The translations under genes were made by a program, and so were the position numbers. Below are positions 20,508 to 31,399 of a stretch of 64,000 nt of DNA, piece by piece. Numbering within the stretch: the first letter of the stretch is position 1; the number at the start of each line of letters is the position of its first letter. Origin of the DNA: Torymus aiolomorphi (Eukaryota > Arthropoda > Insecta > Hymenoptera > Torymidae); assembly GCA_036365515.1 (NCBI GenBank), contig CM070874.1, positions 21,898,709 to 21,962,708 on the forward strand. Direction: 5' to 3'. The notes beneath the pieces are model-generated. The model searched no databases. It saw nothing but the letters and a program-made list of their open reading frames with translations, and had not been told where the DNA came from.

Positions 20508-21225
20508 TTTGGTTAATTATTTTGCCATGTATACACGTCTTACGCGCTCCCGTATACGCGTGGAACTTGCATCCCCCGCCTACTTGGGGTTAAGAATTAT
20601 TTAAATAATCATTTTGCCATGTACACACATCTGATGCGATCCCATATACGCGTGGAACTCGCATTCCCCGCCTACTTGGGGTTAAGAATTATTAAAATAA
20701 TTATTATACCATATATACAAGTCTGACGCGGTCCCGTATACGCGTAGAACCCGCATCCCCCGCCTACTTGAGTTAAGAATTATTAAAATAATTATTTTAC
20801 CTTGTATATACGTCTGACGCGCTCCCGTGTACACATAGAACTCACAACCCCCGCCTACTTGTGGTTAAGAATTATTTAAATAATTATTTTACCTTGTATA
20901 CATGTCTGACACGCTCCCGTATCCGCGTGGAACTCGCAGCCTCCGCCTGCTTGGGGTAAAGAATTATTTAAATAATTATTTTGTCATGTATATACGTCTG
21001 TCGCACTCCCGTATACGCGTGGAACTCGCATCCCCCACCTGCTTGGGGTTAAGAATTATTTAAATAATTATTTTGCGGTGTATACACGTCTGACGCGCTT
21101 CCGTATACGCGTGGAACTCGCATCGCCCGCCTGCTCGGGGTTAAGAATTATTTAAGTAATTATTTTGCTATGTATGCACGTCTGACGCGCTCCGTATACG
21201 CGTGGAACTCGCATGCCCCGCCTCA
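20508..21225 (-). repeat. 92-bp satellite array, reverse orientation
   Basis: Eight monomers of the same 92-bp satellite as at 18.7-19.9 kb, but in reverse complement (landmark CCGCCTACTTGGGGTTAAG, recurring about every 92 bases from 20574). The two arrays face each other across the inverted-repeat arm. Confidence 0.95.
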
Positions 21226-21844
21226 AAAATATATTCTAGAATTTTTGTATAATGCAGCTAATGGTAGATTACTTCTAATATCCCAAATCTTGCAGCTAAT
21301 AGCCAAATTTACTGCCACTGCGGTGTTATTAATTAATAGTTAATTCATAAAACAACACCAATGTTCTTTTTTCCGTCGACGTTTCGGACAATTTATTTTT
21401 GTCCCTCTTCAGGAATCTAATATATACAACCGTAGTTAATATTATTTTAATAATTTCCAACAGAGAACTATTTTACACATGAAATAAATAAAGCAGATTG
21501 CAAACTTACGATCAAATGTAATAGTCCAAGTGTTACGTGGAAAACAATGCACCCGTCAATAGTAACATAATCTATTATTTCTCTTTATATAGTCTAATAT
21601 TTAAATAAGTGTGTGTAATAAAAGGTGTGAACGTACGTAAATAAGACAGTATATGTAAGTAGGTGGGGCACAGCCCACTACCAGAGTCCGAAAACGGGAA
21701 GAGGTATTAGGCAAACACGTCTTCGAATACGAGGGATAGTGTACGGCACATAGCTCTACTAATCATATGCTTCTAATACCTGCTCGTCTACAATACTCAG
21801 TTATTCTAATTCTAAGAGGACAAAAATTCAACATTATTAATCAA

Positions 21845-22372
21845 AATACTGTATTCCTTTGGTAATTTTGTAATTTCGAATTGTTTATTCATAAAATTTT
21901 TTGCGTTTGTATATATAAAGCTTCTGTGAACAATCTTTTACCAGTGTTGAATTCTGTATCTAAAATTTTTACGTCTTGAAAATTTATATTATGTGAGTTC
22001 TCTGTTTTATGTATAAATAATGAAGAATTTTTGTCCTCATCACAATATTTTTTATGATGTTCTTTTATTCTAACGCCTATAAACGTCTACATGTCTGTCC
22101 TACGTAGGACGCATTGCAATTTTCACAATTAATTTTATAAATAACATTAGACTTATTGAATTTTTTATTCTTATCCTTGCCTAATATTATAACATTATTC
22201 AATTTATTATTCATGCTAAATACTACATTTGTGTTAAGGCGTTTAAAAAAATTTTTTGTGAAGCCTTCTAATTCTTTAACAAAAGGTAAACTTATAAAAG
22301 TCTTATTAACACTAATATTACCATGTGAGGAACTAGATGTCGAGCAAATCTTTTTTAGTCTTTTTTTATATA
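21845..22372 (-). pseudogene. Penelope GIY-YIG endonuclease region, copy A
   Basis: C-terminal part of the Penelope polyprotein. The GIY-YIG nuclease starts at NVIYKINCENCNASYVGQTCRRL, where the IYKI and YVGQT segments are the GIY and YIG motifs; a Cys pair (CENC) precedes the second motif, as in Penelope proteins. The frame breaks just after CRR: two extra bases near 22083, compared with copy B, cause an immediate stop. A second frameshift separates it from the RT at a T run near 22365. The nuclease nicks target DNA in this family. It is inactive here. Confidence 0.8.
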
Positions 22373-23653
22373 GAAGTTAAGTAAATCTTGTGGATAATTA
22401 TTATATATTAAGACATCTTTAATGTGAAAAAAATATTTTTTTTTGTGAAAGGATTTATGCGACAGCTTTATTGCCCGATCAACCGAACTATAAATAATCG
22501 CAATTTTATTCACCAAAGGATGGTGAGAATTAAAATTGAGATATCTACCAGAGAAAGCCGGTTTTCTGTACCAAATCGTTATAATATGTCTATGATCATC
22601 AATCATTATTTTTAAATCAAGAAAACTAATACTATTGTTTTTGAATCTTTCTTCTGTAAACTGCAAGTTTTTATCATACAAATTAAAGACGTTCAAGGTA
22701 TGTTCTATGTCATTTTTTTGTATACATAATATCGTCGGTACATACGAAAAAAGGCGCGCTGGTAAATTGATACGAAAAAAGGCGCCGTAGGAATTTGAAA
22801 TGAAAAAAGGCGTGGTGCAGCGATTGACGGCGAAAAAAGGCGTGCATTCAAAAATTATCGGTGAAGAAAGGCGCGCTGCACGATTTATGGTGAAAAAAGG
22901 CGTGCTGCAACGATGAACGGCAAAAAAAGGCGTATTACTGGGGTGATTCTGTAACTTTTAACGCGTGATATATAAGATTTAACGCTCAATTTTGTATGAT
23001 TTTGTATATTTATGTATATGAAAATAGCGCGCGATACGACTTACAAAATAAGGCCCCAGGAATTGACGGCAAAAAAGGCGCAGTGTACGATTAACGGCGA
23101 ACCATCACCGTCACAGCTCGCCCTTTTTCGCCGTCAATACCTGTAGTGCGCCTTTCTTTGCCGTCAAAGTCACAGCACGCCTTTTTTCTCCGTCAATTCC
23201 TGTAGTGCACCTTTCTTCGCCGTCAAAGTCACAGCACGCCTTTTTTCGCCGTCACTTTTTGCAAGCGCGTCTGTTTTCGTATGTACCGACGATATAATAT
23301 CATCTACATACAGAAAATAAAACAAAGGCTTGGACTGTAATTTGTTTATACAATGTAATTCTAGATCCTCCATAACAATATCAGATAAAATAGAACTAAT
23401 CGGGTTTCCCATAGCACAACCAAAAGTTTGTCTATAAAATTTTCCATTAAACTGAAAAAAATTATTATTTAATATGAACTTAATAACTTTAATAAATTCA
23501 GAGCAAAATTCAGAGCAATTCAGATTCATTTTATTATACAGTTGGTGCCATCTCTTTTCTATAGCATTGTACACCAAATATTCAGGTACATTTGTGAATA
23601 AACTGACAACATCACAGCTAATAATTTCGTGGTCGTGCGGAATTAGAATATTA
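22355..23653 (-). pseudogene. Penelope reverse transcriptase, C-terminal pieces, copy A
   Basis: 23292-23653 encodes the RT palm: DVVSLFTNVP (motif A region), FGCAMGNPISSILSDI (motif B) and YFLYVDDII (catalytic YVDD motif). 22355-22732 continues with DKNLQF and NSISFLDLKI, the Penelope thumb region. The insertion at 22733-23291 falls just after the YVDD codons and creates a chimeric frame that is not native. Setting it aside with one ATAT returns the frame seen in copy B. Further upstream RT sequence is at 30164-30828. Confidence 0.85.
22733..23291. mobile_element. 559-bp hairpin element, ATAT duplication
   Basis: Inserted in the Penelope RT. Termini are inverted: CGTCGGTACATACGAAAA on the left and its complement TTTCGTATGTACCGACG on the right. 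ATAT flanks both sides (22729-22732, 23292-23295); the empty site is present in Penelope copy B near 50840. The interior consists of repeated GAAAAAAGGCG units in one orientation (22755-22935), then their complements (23110-23260, CGCCTTTTTTCGCC type). No coding capacity. Confidence 0.85.
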
Positions 23654-24164
23654 CACAGGCACACAAAAAAAAAAGTGGTCTGTTACTGAGACTTGACATG
23701 CCCCCTCTTATGCATTTTGACGCGCTGAATCCGAATCCGAAGCCAGAATTGCGCCATCACCCCTCAGTTTTTTTTAAATCGTGTAAAACCACCCCTAAAT
23801 CGAATAATCCAGAAATTCCGCTTTTAACATTAGGAAAATTTGAATAAACTGCCTAAAAATGACTGCAGATCTGGAGTTATACACATTTTGAGGCGCTAAA
23901 TCCGAATCCAAAGGCAGATTTGTGCCATCACCCCTCAGCTCTTTTTAAATCGTGGAAAACCACCCCTAAATTGAAAAAGCCGGAATATTTCGCTTTTAAC
24001 ATTGGGTAAATTGGTATAAACTGCCTAAAAATGACTGCAAATCTACTGCTATACATATTTTGAGGCACTGAATCCGAATTCGAAACGAGATTTACGATAT
24101 TCCCTCTCTTTTTTTTCAATCACGGAAAACCACGCCCAACATAGAAAAATTCGAAAAATTCAGC

Positions 24165-25235
24165 TTTTGACCCTTTCACAAACCCGGAACACTTGAACTT
24201 ATAACCCTTAAACCCTAAACCTTGAAACCTTCAACGCTTAAACTGAACCCTTAAATCCTGAACCCTGAATCCCTTAAACCTGAACCATTAAATCCTGAAC
24301 ACCTTAACCCTGAATCCTTTAATTCCAAACCATAAAATCCTTAAACATTAAACCCACAACCCTTTAACCCTCAATCGTTTAAACCCTTAACCGTTATACC
24401 CTGAACTCTTGAACCCTTAAAATCTTAGATCCTGAACCCTTAAGCCCTCAACCATTAAACCCTGAACCCATGAAGGATGAACCACTAAACTCCGAACCCT
24501 TATATGGTCAACAAGAAATGCGCTCAATCCTATCCGAATCCAAAGGCAGATTTATGCCATCACCTCTTAGTTCTTTTTAAATCGTGGAAAACCATCCCTT
24601 AATCGAAATATCTGGAATATTCCACTTTTAACATTAGGCAAATTTGTATAAACTGCCTAAAAATGACTGCAGATCTAATGCTATACATATTTTGAGGCAC
24701 TGAATCCGAATTCCAAACGAGTTTTACGACATTCCCTCTCCTTTTTTTCAATCACGGAAAACCACTCCCAACATCGAAAAATTCGAAAAATTCAGCTTTC
24801 ACCCTTTTAACCTTTAAACCCTGAACCCTTAAACTTATAACCTTTAAACCCGAAACCTTAAACCCCTTAACGCTTTAGCCTGGAACCTTTAAACCCATAC
24901 CCCATAAATCCTGAACCCCTTAAACCTGAACTTTTAAATCCTGAACCCTTTAACCCTGAATCCTTCAATCCCCAAACCTAAAATCCTTAAACATTGAACC
25001 CACAACCCTTTAACCCTTAACCGTTGAACCCTAAACTCTTAAACCCTTAAACACGTAGAACCTGAATCCTTAAGCCCTCAACCCTTAAACCCTTATACGA
25101 TGAACCACTAAACTCTGAACTCTTAAAACATCAACCTTGAAACGTAATGGTTTGACTGTCCCTCAAAGCCCTTAAGAAGTGAAAACTGAAACCCTCAGCT
25201 TTTAAACCCTGAACCATTAAACCTTGCGTCTTTAA
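24165..25235. repeat. Telomere-like degenerate repeats, left arm
   Basis: 24165-24500 and 24795-25230 consist of imperfect CCCTTAAACCCTGAA and CCTTTAACCCTGAAT units, separated by a second copy of the subterminal sequence (GGAAAACCA, TGCCTAAAAATGACTGCAGA). They resemble a plant-type CCCTAAA telomere motif only superficially, and sit inside a transposon arm, so they are subterminal repeats of that element. Confidence 0.75.
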
Positions 25236-25352
25236 AAAACTAATTCAATTCTCTCTTTTTCGCTTATAGCGGATCCTCTTATCCTCAAATGACCTGTGTA
25301 AAGGATTTCTGGATCTTTTTTTACCACTTTGATTAGTTCCTCTTTTCAACAT

Positions 25353-27230
25353 TCAGCAGTAGTCAGCCATCATATTAACACCCCAAGTGTCTTGATATCT
25401 CCTCTCCATTTCTTTTAGGTCTTGGTGAAACCGCTCACCTTGCTCTTCGCTGTAGTCACCTAAGTTCTCAGGAAAATATTGCAAATGTGAGTGCAAAAAA
25501 TGTAATTTCACACTCATCAAACAACCTAAACGTTCGTAGTTATCGAATAAATCTGAAACAATTTGTTCATATTCCTGACTTTTCTGATTACCTAAAAAAT
25601 TTTCAGCAATACTTTGAAAACTGAGCCATGCTAACTTTTCTGTTTCGTTCATTGTGTTGATGAAATTAGGATCTCGAAACATTCTTCGAATTTGAGGGCC
25701 GTCAAAAATTCCTGCTTTTATTTTAGCGTTACTGAGACCTGGAAAATGATCTGACAAGTATTGGAAACATGCCCCTTCTTTATCTAATGCTTTAGTAAAC
25801 TGCTTCATTAAACCAAGTTTAATGTGCAGTGGAGGAAGAAGGATTTTTAATGGATCGAGCAATGGTTCTTGAAGCACGTTGTAAGTACCTGGATTAAGCG
25901 CATTTCTTTTTGGCCATTCTTTCTTCCTGTAATGATTTATGCGATCTCTGCTGTCCCATACACATAGAAAGCATGGAAACTTTGTGAAACCTGACTGTTG
26001 CCCTAATATGATGGATATGATTTTCAAGTCTCCACAAACTTGCCACTTGTGTTCTTCATATTTTATTTTCTCTAGGACATACTTCATATTTTCATAACTT
26101 TCTTTTAGTTTTGTGGAATGAGCTATTGGGATGCTTGCGTATTTATTTCCATTATGCAGCAAAAGTGCCTTTAGACTTTGCTTTGAAGAGTCTATGAAGA
26201 GTCGCCATTCACTGGATTTGTAAATATTAAGTTTTAATTCATTAATCAGACTCTTTACATCTGTGCAATAAACTAATGTTTTATCCTCATCTACAGTGAA
26301 ATATTTTGTAAACTCTTGTTCCCGTTTTCTATAAACAGAAGATTTAGTTCCAGGTTCTACTAATTCCCGCCTCTTAAATTTCGCTGCCATGAATTCTGCA
26401 ACATCTTTAGAGACGCCAGTATTTCGAATAAAATTGTTTAAATCTTTTTGGTTAAATGGTTTAGGATTCCATGGCTTAACAGAATGTGGAACATACTCGT
26501 CTTCACTTTCATCCATTTCACTTTCACTAATTCCCATTGATTCGCTCTCACTGTCATCTTCATTTTTTCTTATGTCGTCTTCTTCAATATCTTTTTCCAT
26601 AAAATCTTCTTCTACATTCATAAGTTCACCAGCATCACAAATAGTTTCCTCTCTTTCAAATTCATTGGATGTATGAATATCTGATTCCATGATGGATTTT
26701 ATCATTGAAGAGACATTAGCATATTTTATTTTAGATTTATTTTTTGAGTTGAAGCCACTTGTAATAGTTTTGCAAAAATAGCAGTCATCGCATGACTGTG
26801 GTTTCTGCCATATAGGTGGCGTGGTAAATTGTAACACTTTCTTTCCTTTGCTTTTCTTCCATCGATTCAACATCGTTAGACAAGTACAGCACATCACTTG
26901 AGGAACCCACCATGTATTTTCAACAGGTATCTGCATTTTGAAGCAGTCAAGAAAAATTTTTCTATTTAAATCCGTAATAGGTCTGCGGTACTTTGCTACC
27001 TCAAATTTACCACATATGTAGCAAAACCGATTTGGTTCTCCAAGGCAATCGTGGTTACTTGAGGGGTTTCTTGTGGCATTATACTCAACATTGGCCAAGT
27101 TATCCACCTGTGAAGAGCTGCGGTCGTATGATGACGACAACTGTGGGCCCGCTTGCTCACCCTGACCAGTCGCCGATACTGGGTTTCCGAAGCCCTGCAT
27201 CGTAATAGATATATTACTTATCTCTGCCAT
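25353..27230 (-). CDS. Transposase-like protein of the palindromic element, left-arm copy
   Basis: About 625 codons from the ATG at 27230 (MAEISNIS). An N-terminal zinc-finger-like segment has CYIC, then CCTC and CDDCYFC (residues about 70-180). Then comes a very acidic linker, then a core with RLFIDSSKQSLKALLLHNG, WQVCGDLKII, FPCFLCVWDSRDR, a proline-rich LLPPLHIKLGLMKQF and GERFHQDLKEME. Asp, Asp and Glu in these blocks are candidates for a DDE triad. The family is frequent in arthropod genomes; my assignment to a CMC-type transposase rests on the element's ends. The stop at 25353 is premature: in the same frame, a further 35-40 codons that match the right-arm copy follow, ending near 25240. 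The right-arm copy is far more damaged. Confidence 0.65.
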   Translation of the reverse strand: MAEISNISITMQGFGNPVSATGQGEQAGPQLSSSYDRSSSQVDNLANVEYNATRNPSSNHDCLGEPNRFCYICGKFEVAKYRRPITDLNRKIFLDCFKMQIPVENTWWVPQVMCCTCLTMLNRWKKSKGKKVLQFTTPPIWQKPQSCDDCYFCKTITSGFNSKNKSKIKYANVSSMIKSIMESDIHTSNEFEREETICDAGELMNVEEDFMEKDIEEDDIRKNEDDSESESMGISESEMDESEDEYVPHSVKPWNPKPFNQKDLNNFIRNTGVSKDVAEFMAAKFKRRELVEPGTKSSVYRKREQEFTKYFTVDEDKTLVYCTDVKSLINELKLNIYKSSEWRLFIDSSKQSLKALLLHNGNKYASIPIAHSTKLKESYENMKYVLEKIKYEEHKWQVCGDLKIISIILGQQSGFTKFPCFLCVWDSRDRINHYRKKEWPKRNALNPGTYNVLQEPLLDPLKILLPPLHIKLGLMKQFTKALDKEGACFQYLSDHFPGLSNAKIKAGIFDGPQIRRMFRDPNFINTMNETEKLAWLSFQSIAENFLGNQKSQEYEQIVSDLFDNYERLGCLMSVKLHFLHSHLQYFPENLGDYSEEQGERFHQDLKEMERRYQDTWGVNMMADYC

Positions 27231-27347
27231 GACGGCGAAACGCCCTTTTCCAGGAACTTTGCCAGAATATACAAAAAATTTATACAAAAAACCGAAGTGA
27301 AAATAAAACCAGCAAAAAATTTATCCGTGCCCTGGGTGCAGATATAA

Positions 27348-28990
27348 GTGATATATATTCACGATGCAGTACTTCAGAAACCCAGGGCGACTGGTCAGGG
27401 TGAGCAAGCGGGCCCGCAGCGGTCGTCATCATACCACCGCAGCTCTTCACAGGTGGATGACTTGTCTAACGATGTTGAATCGATGAAAAAAAGCAATGGA
27501 AAGGAAGTTTTACAATTTACCACGCCAACTATATGGCAGAAACCACAGTCATGTGATGACTGCTTTTTTTGCAAAACTATTACAAGCGGCTTTAACTCGA
27601 AAAATAAATCTAAAATAAAATACGCTAATGTCTCTTCAACAATAAAACCCATTACGAAATAAGATATTCATATATCCAATGGATTTGAAAGAGAGGAAAC
27701 TATTTGTGATGATGGTGAACTTATGAATATAGAAGAAGATTTTATGGAAGAAGTATTGAAGAAGACGTCATAAGAAAAAATGAATATGACAGTGAAAGTG
27801 AATTAATGGAGATTAGTGAATGTGAAATGGATGAAAGTAAAGACAAGTATGTTCCATATTCTGTTATGTTATGCAATCCTAAACCATTTAACCAAAAAGA
27901 TTTAAATGACTTTTTTCGCAATACTGGCGTCTCGAAAGATGTTACAGAATTCGTGGCAGGGGAATTTAAAAGGCGGGAATTAGTAGAACCTGGAACTAAA
28001 TCTTCTGTTTATAGAAAACGGGAACAAGAGTTTACAAAATATTTCACTGTAGATGAGGATAAAACATTAGTTTATTGCACAGATGTAAAGAGTCTGATTA
28101 ATGAATTAAAACCTAATATTTACAAGCCCAGTGAATGGCGACTCTTCATAGACTCTTCAAAGCAAAGTCTAAAGGCACTTTTGCTGCATAATGGAAATAA
28201 ATACGCAAGCATCCCAATAGCTCATTCCACGAAACTAAAAGAAAGTTATGAAAATATGAAGTATGTCCTAGAGAAAATAAATCATATCCATCATCTTAGG
28301 ACAACAGTAAGGTTTTACAAAGTTTCCGTGCTTTCTATGTTTATGGAACAGCGGAGATCGCATAAATCATTACAGGAAGAGAGAATGGCCAAAAAGAAAT
28401 GCGCTTAATCCAGGTACTTACAACATGCTTCAAGAACCATTGCTCGATCCATTAAAAATCCTTCTTCCTCCACTGCTTCATTAAACTTGGTTTAATGAAG
28501 CAGTTTACTAAAGCATTAGATAAAGAAGGGGCATGTTTCCAATACTTGTCAGATCATTTTCCAGGTCTCAGTAACGCTAAAATAAAAGCAGGAATTTTTG
28601 ACGGCCCTCAAATTCGAAGAATGTTTCGAGATCCTAATTTCATCAACACAATGAACGAAACAGAAAAGTTAGCATGGCTCAGTTTTCAAAGTATTGCTGA
28701 AAATTTTTTAGGTAATCAGAAAAGTCAGGAATATGAACAAATTGTTTCAGATTTATTCGATAACTACGAACGTTTAGGTTATTTGATGAGTGTGAAATTA
28801 CATTTTTTGCACGCCCATTTGCAATTCTTTCCTGAAAACTTAGGTGACTACAGCGAAGAGCAAGGTGAGCGATTTCACGAAGACCTTATAGAAATGGAGA
28901 GGAGATATCAAGGCACTTGAGGTATTAATATGGTGGCTGACTACTGCAAGATGTTGGAAAGAGAAACTAACCCAGATGATACAAAATGAT
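27348..28990 (+). pseudogene. Right-arm copy of the transposase-like gene, degraded
   Basis: Mirror copy of the 25353-27230 gene. 27348-27660 matches the N-terminal part, but with about 280 bases of the zinc-finger region missing after ATGTTGAATCGATGAAAAAA. 27806-28300 matches the core (the FIDSSKQSLKALLLHNG block); a further deletion and frameshift near 28290-28420 remove the second Asp block. 28495-28920 matches the C-terminal third, including GERFHEDLIEMERRY. A stop occurs at 28918-28920. Between-arm identity is high where aligned, so the inversion is young relative to the decay of other elements nearby or has been kept similar. Confidence 0.8.
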
Positions 28991-29059
28991 CCAGAAATCC
29001 TTTACACAGGTCATTTGAGGATAAAAGAATCCGCTATAAGCGAAAAAGAGAAAATTGAA

Positions 29060-29480
29060 TTAGTTTTTTAAAGACGCAAGGTTTAATGGTTGAGGGTTTA
29101 AGAGCTGAAGGTTTCAGTTTTCACTTTTTAAGGGTTTTAAGAGACAGTTAATGGTTTGAGGGTTGATGCTTTAAGAGTTCAGAGTTTAATGGTTCATCGT
29201 TCAAGGGTTTAAGGGTTCAGGATTTAAGGGTTGAGGGCTTAAGGGATCAGGATCTGAGGGTTTAAGGGTTTAAGAGTTCAGGGTTCAACGGTTAAGAGTT
29301 TAAAAGGTTGAGGATTAAAGGGCTATGGGTTCAATGTTTCAGGATTCTAGACTTGGGGATTAAAGGATTCAGGGTTAAAGGGTTCAGGATTAAAGGGTTT
29401 TAGCATTGAGGGCTTCAAGGTTTAGGGTTTAAGAGTTATAAGTTTAAGGGTTCAGCGTTTAGGGGTTGAAAGGCTCAAAA
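29060..29480. repeat. Telomere-like degenerate repeats, right arm
   Basis: GGGTTTAAGGGTTCAGG-type units, the complement of the left-arm block but shorter. They are followed by two or three copies of the subterminal sequence (GGTGGTTTTCC, CAGTCATTTTTAGGCAG) up to the terminal repeat. Confidence 0.75.
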
Positions 29481-30163
29481 GCTGAATTTTTGGAATTTTT
29501 CGCTGTAGGGGTGGTTTTCCGTGATTGAAAAAAAAGTAGAGGGAATGTAGTAAATCTTGTTTAGAATTCGGATTCAGTGCCTCAAAGTATGTATAGCAGT
29601 AGATCTGCAGTCATTTTTAGGCAGTTTGTACTAATTTGCCCAATGTTAAAAGCGGAATATTCCAGATTTTTCAATTTAGAGGTGGTTTTCCACGATTTAA
29701 AAAACACTGAGGGGTGATGGCACATATCTGCATTTGGATTCGGATTCAGCGCCTCAAAATGTGTATAGCTTTAGATCTGCAGTAATTTTTAGGCAGTTTT
29801 CACAAATTTTCCCAACGTTAAAAGCGGAATATACCGGATTTTTCGATTTAGGGGTGGTTTTCCACGATTTAAAAAGAACTGAGGGGTGATGGCACAAATC
29901 TGCCTTTGGATTCGGATTCAGCGCCTCAAAATGTGTATAGCTTTAGATGAGCAGTGATTTTCAGGCAGTTTATAAAAATTTTCCTAACGTTAAAAGCGGA
30001 ATATCCCGGATTTTTCGATTTAGGGGTGGTTTTACACGATTTAAAAAAAAACTGAGGGGTGATGGCGCAATTCTGGCTTCGGATTCGGATTCAGCGCGTC
30101 AAAATGCATAAGAGGGTGTATGTCAAGTCTCAGTAACAGACCACTTTTTTTTGTGTGCCTGTG

Positions 30164-30828
30164 TTATCAATCTTTTCTTTTAGTTTTTCGCTATTATCAA
30201 TATGAGAAAACGGCGTTTTTAAGTTATTTTGTAAGAATTTTGCGAAAAATTTTGAAATAAAATAGGCAGGTGAATTTATGGTAGAGATGATGGGTCGAAC
30301 TGGGAAACCCGTTTTATGTATTTTAATCAACCCATATGCTTTGGAAATATTAAATTTTTGTAAAACTGGTTCTAATTTTTTTCCATTAGATATGAAATCG
30401 ATTTTGTTTAACCATTTTGTCAATTCATTAGTTTTCCTTTCTAATGAAGATAGAGGATTTGATTTGATTTTTTCATAATATTTGTTATCACCAAATAGCG
30501 ATTCTACTTTTTCATTATACGATGATTTTGTAATAATCACTGTGGCATTTCCTTTATCAGCTCTCGTTATTAAAATATCCTGATTTCGTTTCAAAAATTC
30601 TTTAGTTTTAACTAAGTCCATTTTAAATTGTTTATCTACATGTGAATGAATCGATAACTCATTATTATAAAATTTTTTTATAACTTTAAGAAAACTACCC
30701 CTTATTTTCGGGATCTTTTCATTTTCAGGATAATTTTTAAGGAAAGATTCAAAATTCTTAACAAAACTTAGTGCCAGTCTATCGTTGAATCTATTATTAA
30801 AGTTAAACTTTTCACCTAGCTTTAATAT
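30164..30828 (-). pseudogene. Penelope RT N-terminal piece, copy A
   Basis: Encodes the fingers region of the Penelope RT: ILITRADKGNATVIITK, then NISKAYGLIKIHKTGFPVRPIISTINSP, where KIHK and RPI are family hallmarks. Upstream, to 30828, the frame continues through LGEKFNFNNRF. The 5' side joins 37443-38080 once the 30829-37438 insertion is set aside, and the 3' side joins the motif A piece at 23653 when the CACTA-like element is set aside. The last codons before 30164 are native; residues encoded by the transposon end are not. Confidence 0.85.
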
Positions 30829-30849
30829 CGACGCCCCTTACGAAGACTA

Positions 30850-31100
30850 GCACCTATTCTTCGCGCTCCGCGAAGGGTAGCACGTTTGGAATTTACTCCG
30901 CGAAGAGTGGTACGTTTGGACTTAACTCACGAAGAGTAGCACGTTAGGCATTTACTCCGCGAAGAGTAGCACGTTTGGAATTTCCTCCGCGAAGAGTAGC
31001 ACGTTCAGAATTTTCTCCGCGAAGAGTAGCACGTTTGGCATTTCCTCCGCGAAGAGTAGCACGTTCGGCATTTTCTCCGCGAAGAGTACCACGTCTAGCC
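30850..31100. repeat. Left subterminal array of 31-bp repeats
   Basis: About eight units of CTCCGCGAAGAGTAGCACGT followed by TTGGAATTT-like sequence, back to back without unique spacers. The last unit ends ACCACGTCTAGCCCC. Such arrays are usual transposase-binding sites in some DNA transposons (known for other families; inferred here). Confidence 0.85.
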
Positions 31101-31399
31101 CCTGTGTGTATTTGTGTGCATATGTATGTGTATGCGGGTGGGTTATTTAGGTGGGTGGGTGATTGCAATAAGTAAAAAAGGATTATTCAGTGCATTATTT
31201 ATATTTAAACTTGGTTTTCGCTTATAATATTTTCATAGAATTTTTGCAATTATTTAGGTATTAAATTTTTCTGTAGCATAGTTTTAAGATGAGTTTGTTT
31301 TTTGTGTTTAGAATTGTTTTTTCACGTAAGCCCTTTGTAATGGATACGCAGATATAGTTTTCGTAGTGACATTTTTTTTAAATATTTTAACGCAACTTA

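Larger units (their letters stand above)
23654..30163. mobile_element. Palindromic CACTA-like DNA transposon, 6.5 kb
   Basis: Terminal inverted repeats begin CACAGGCACACAAAAAA and continue through GTGGTCTGTTACTGAGAC for more than 150 bases. The flanking duplication is TTA (23651-23653, 30164-30166). CAC-type ends with a 3-bp duplication fit the CACTA/EnSpm group of the CMC superfamily; that placement is inference. The element is one large palindrome: left arm 23654-27222, right arm 27345-30163, loop of about 122 bases. Each arm has the terminal repeat, a block of CCCTTAAA-type repeats and one copy of the transposase-like gene. The right arm has lost several hundred bases. The insertion lies in Penelope copy A between the N-terminal region and motif A. 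Confidence 0.8.

Noticed and set aside
22697..23664. Single long Penelope RT frame running through the ATAT hairpin element
   Set aside because: The residues encoded by the hairpin element are not native; the true frame skips the insertion.
24165..25235. Interstitial telomere
   Set aside because: The repeats are degenerate, not the insect TTAGG type, and are mirrored in the other arm of the same transposon.
30850..31100. Short regular repeats resembling a CRISPR array
   Set aside because: The 31-bp units are back to back without unique spacers, are mirrored at the other end of a transposon, and the DNA is eukaryotic.
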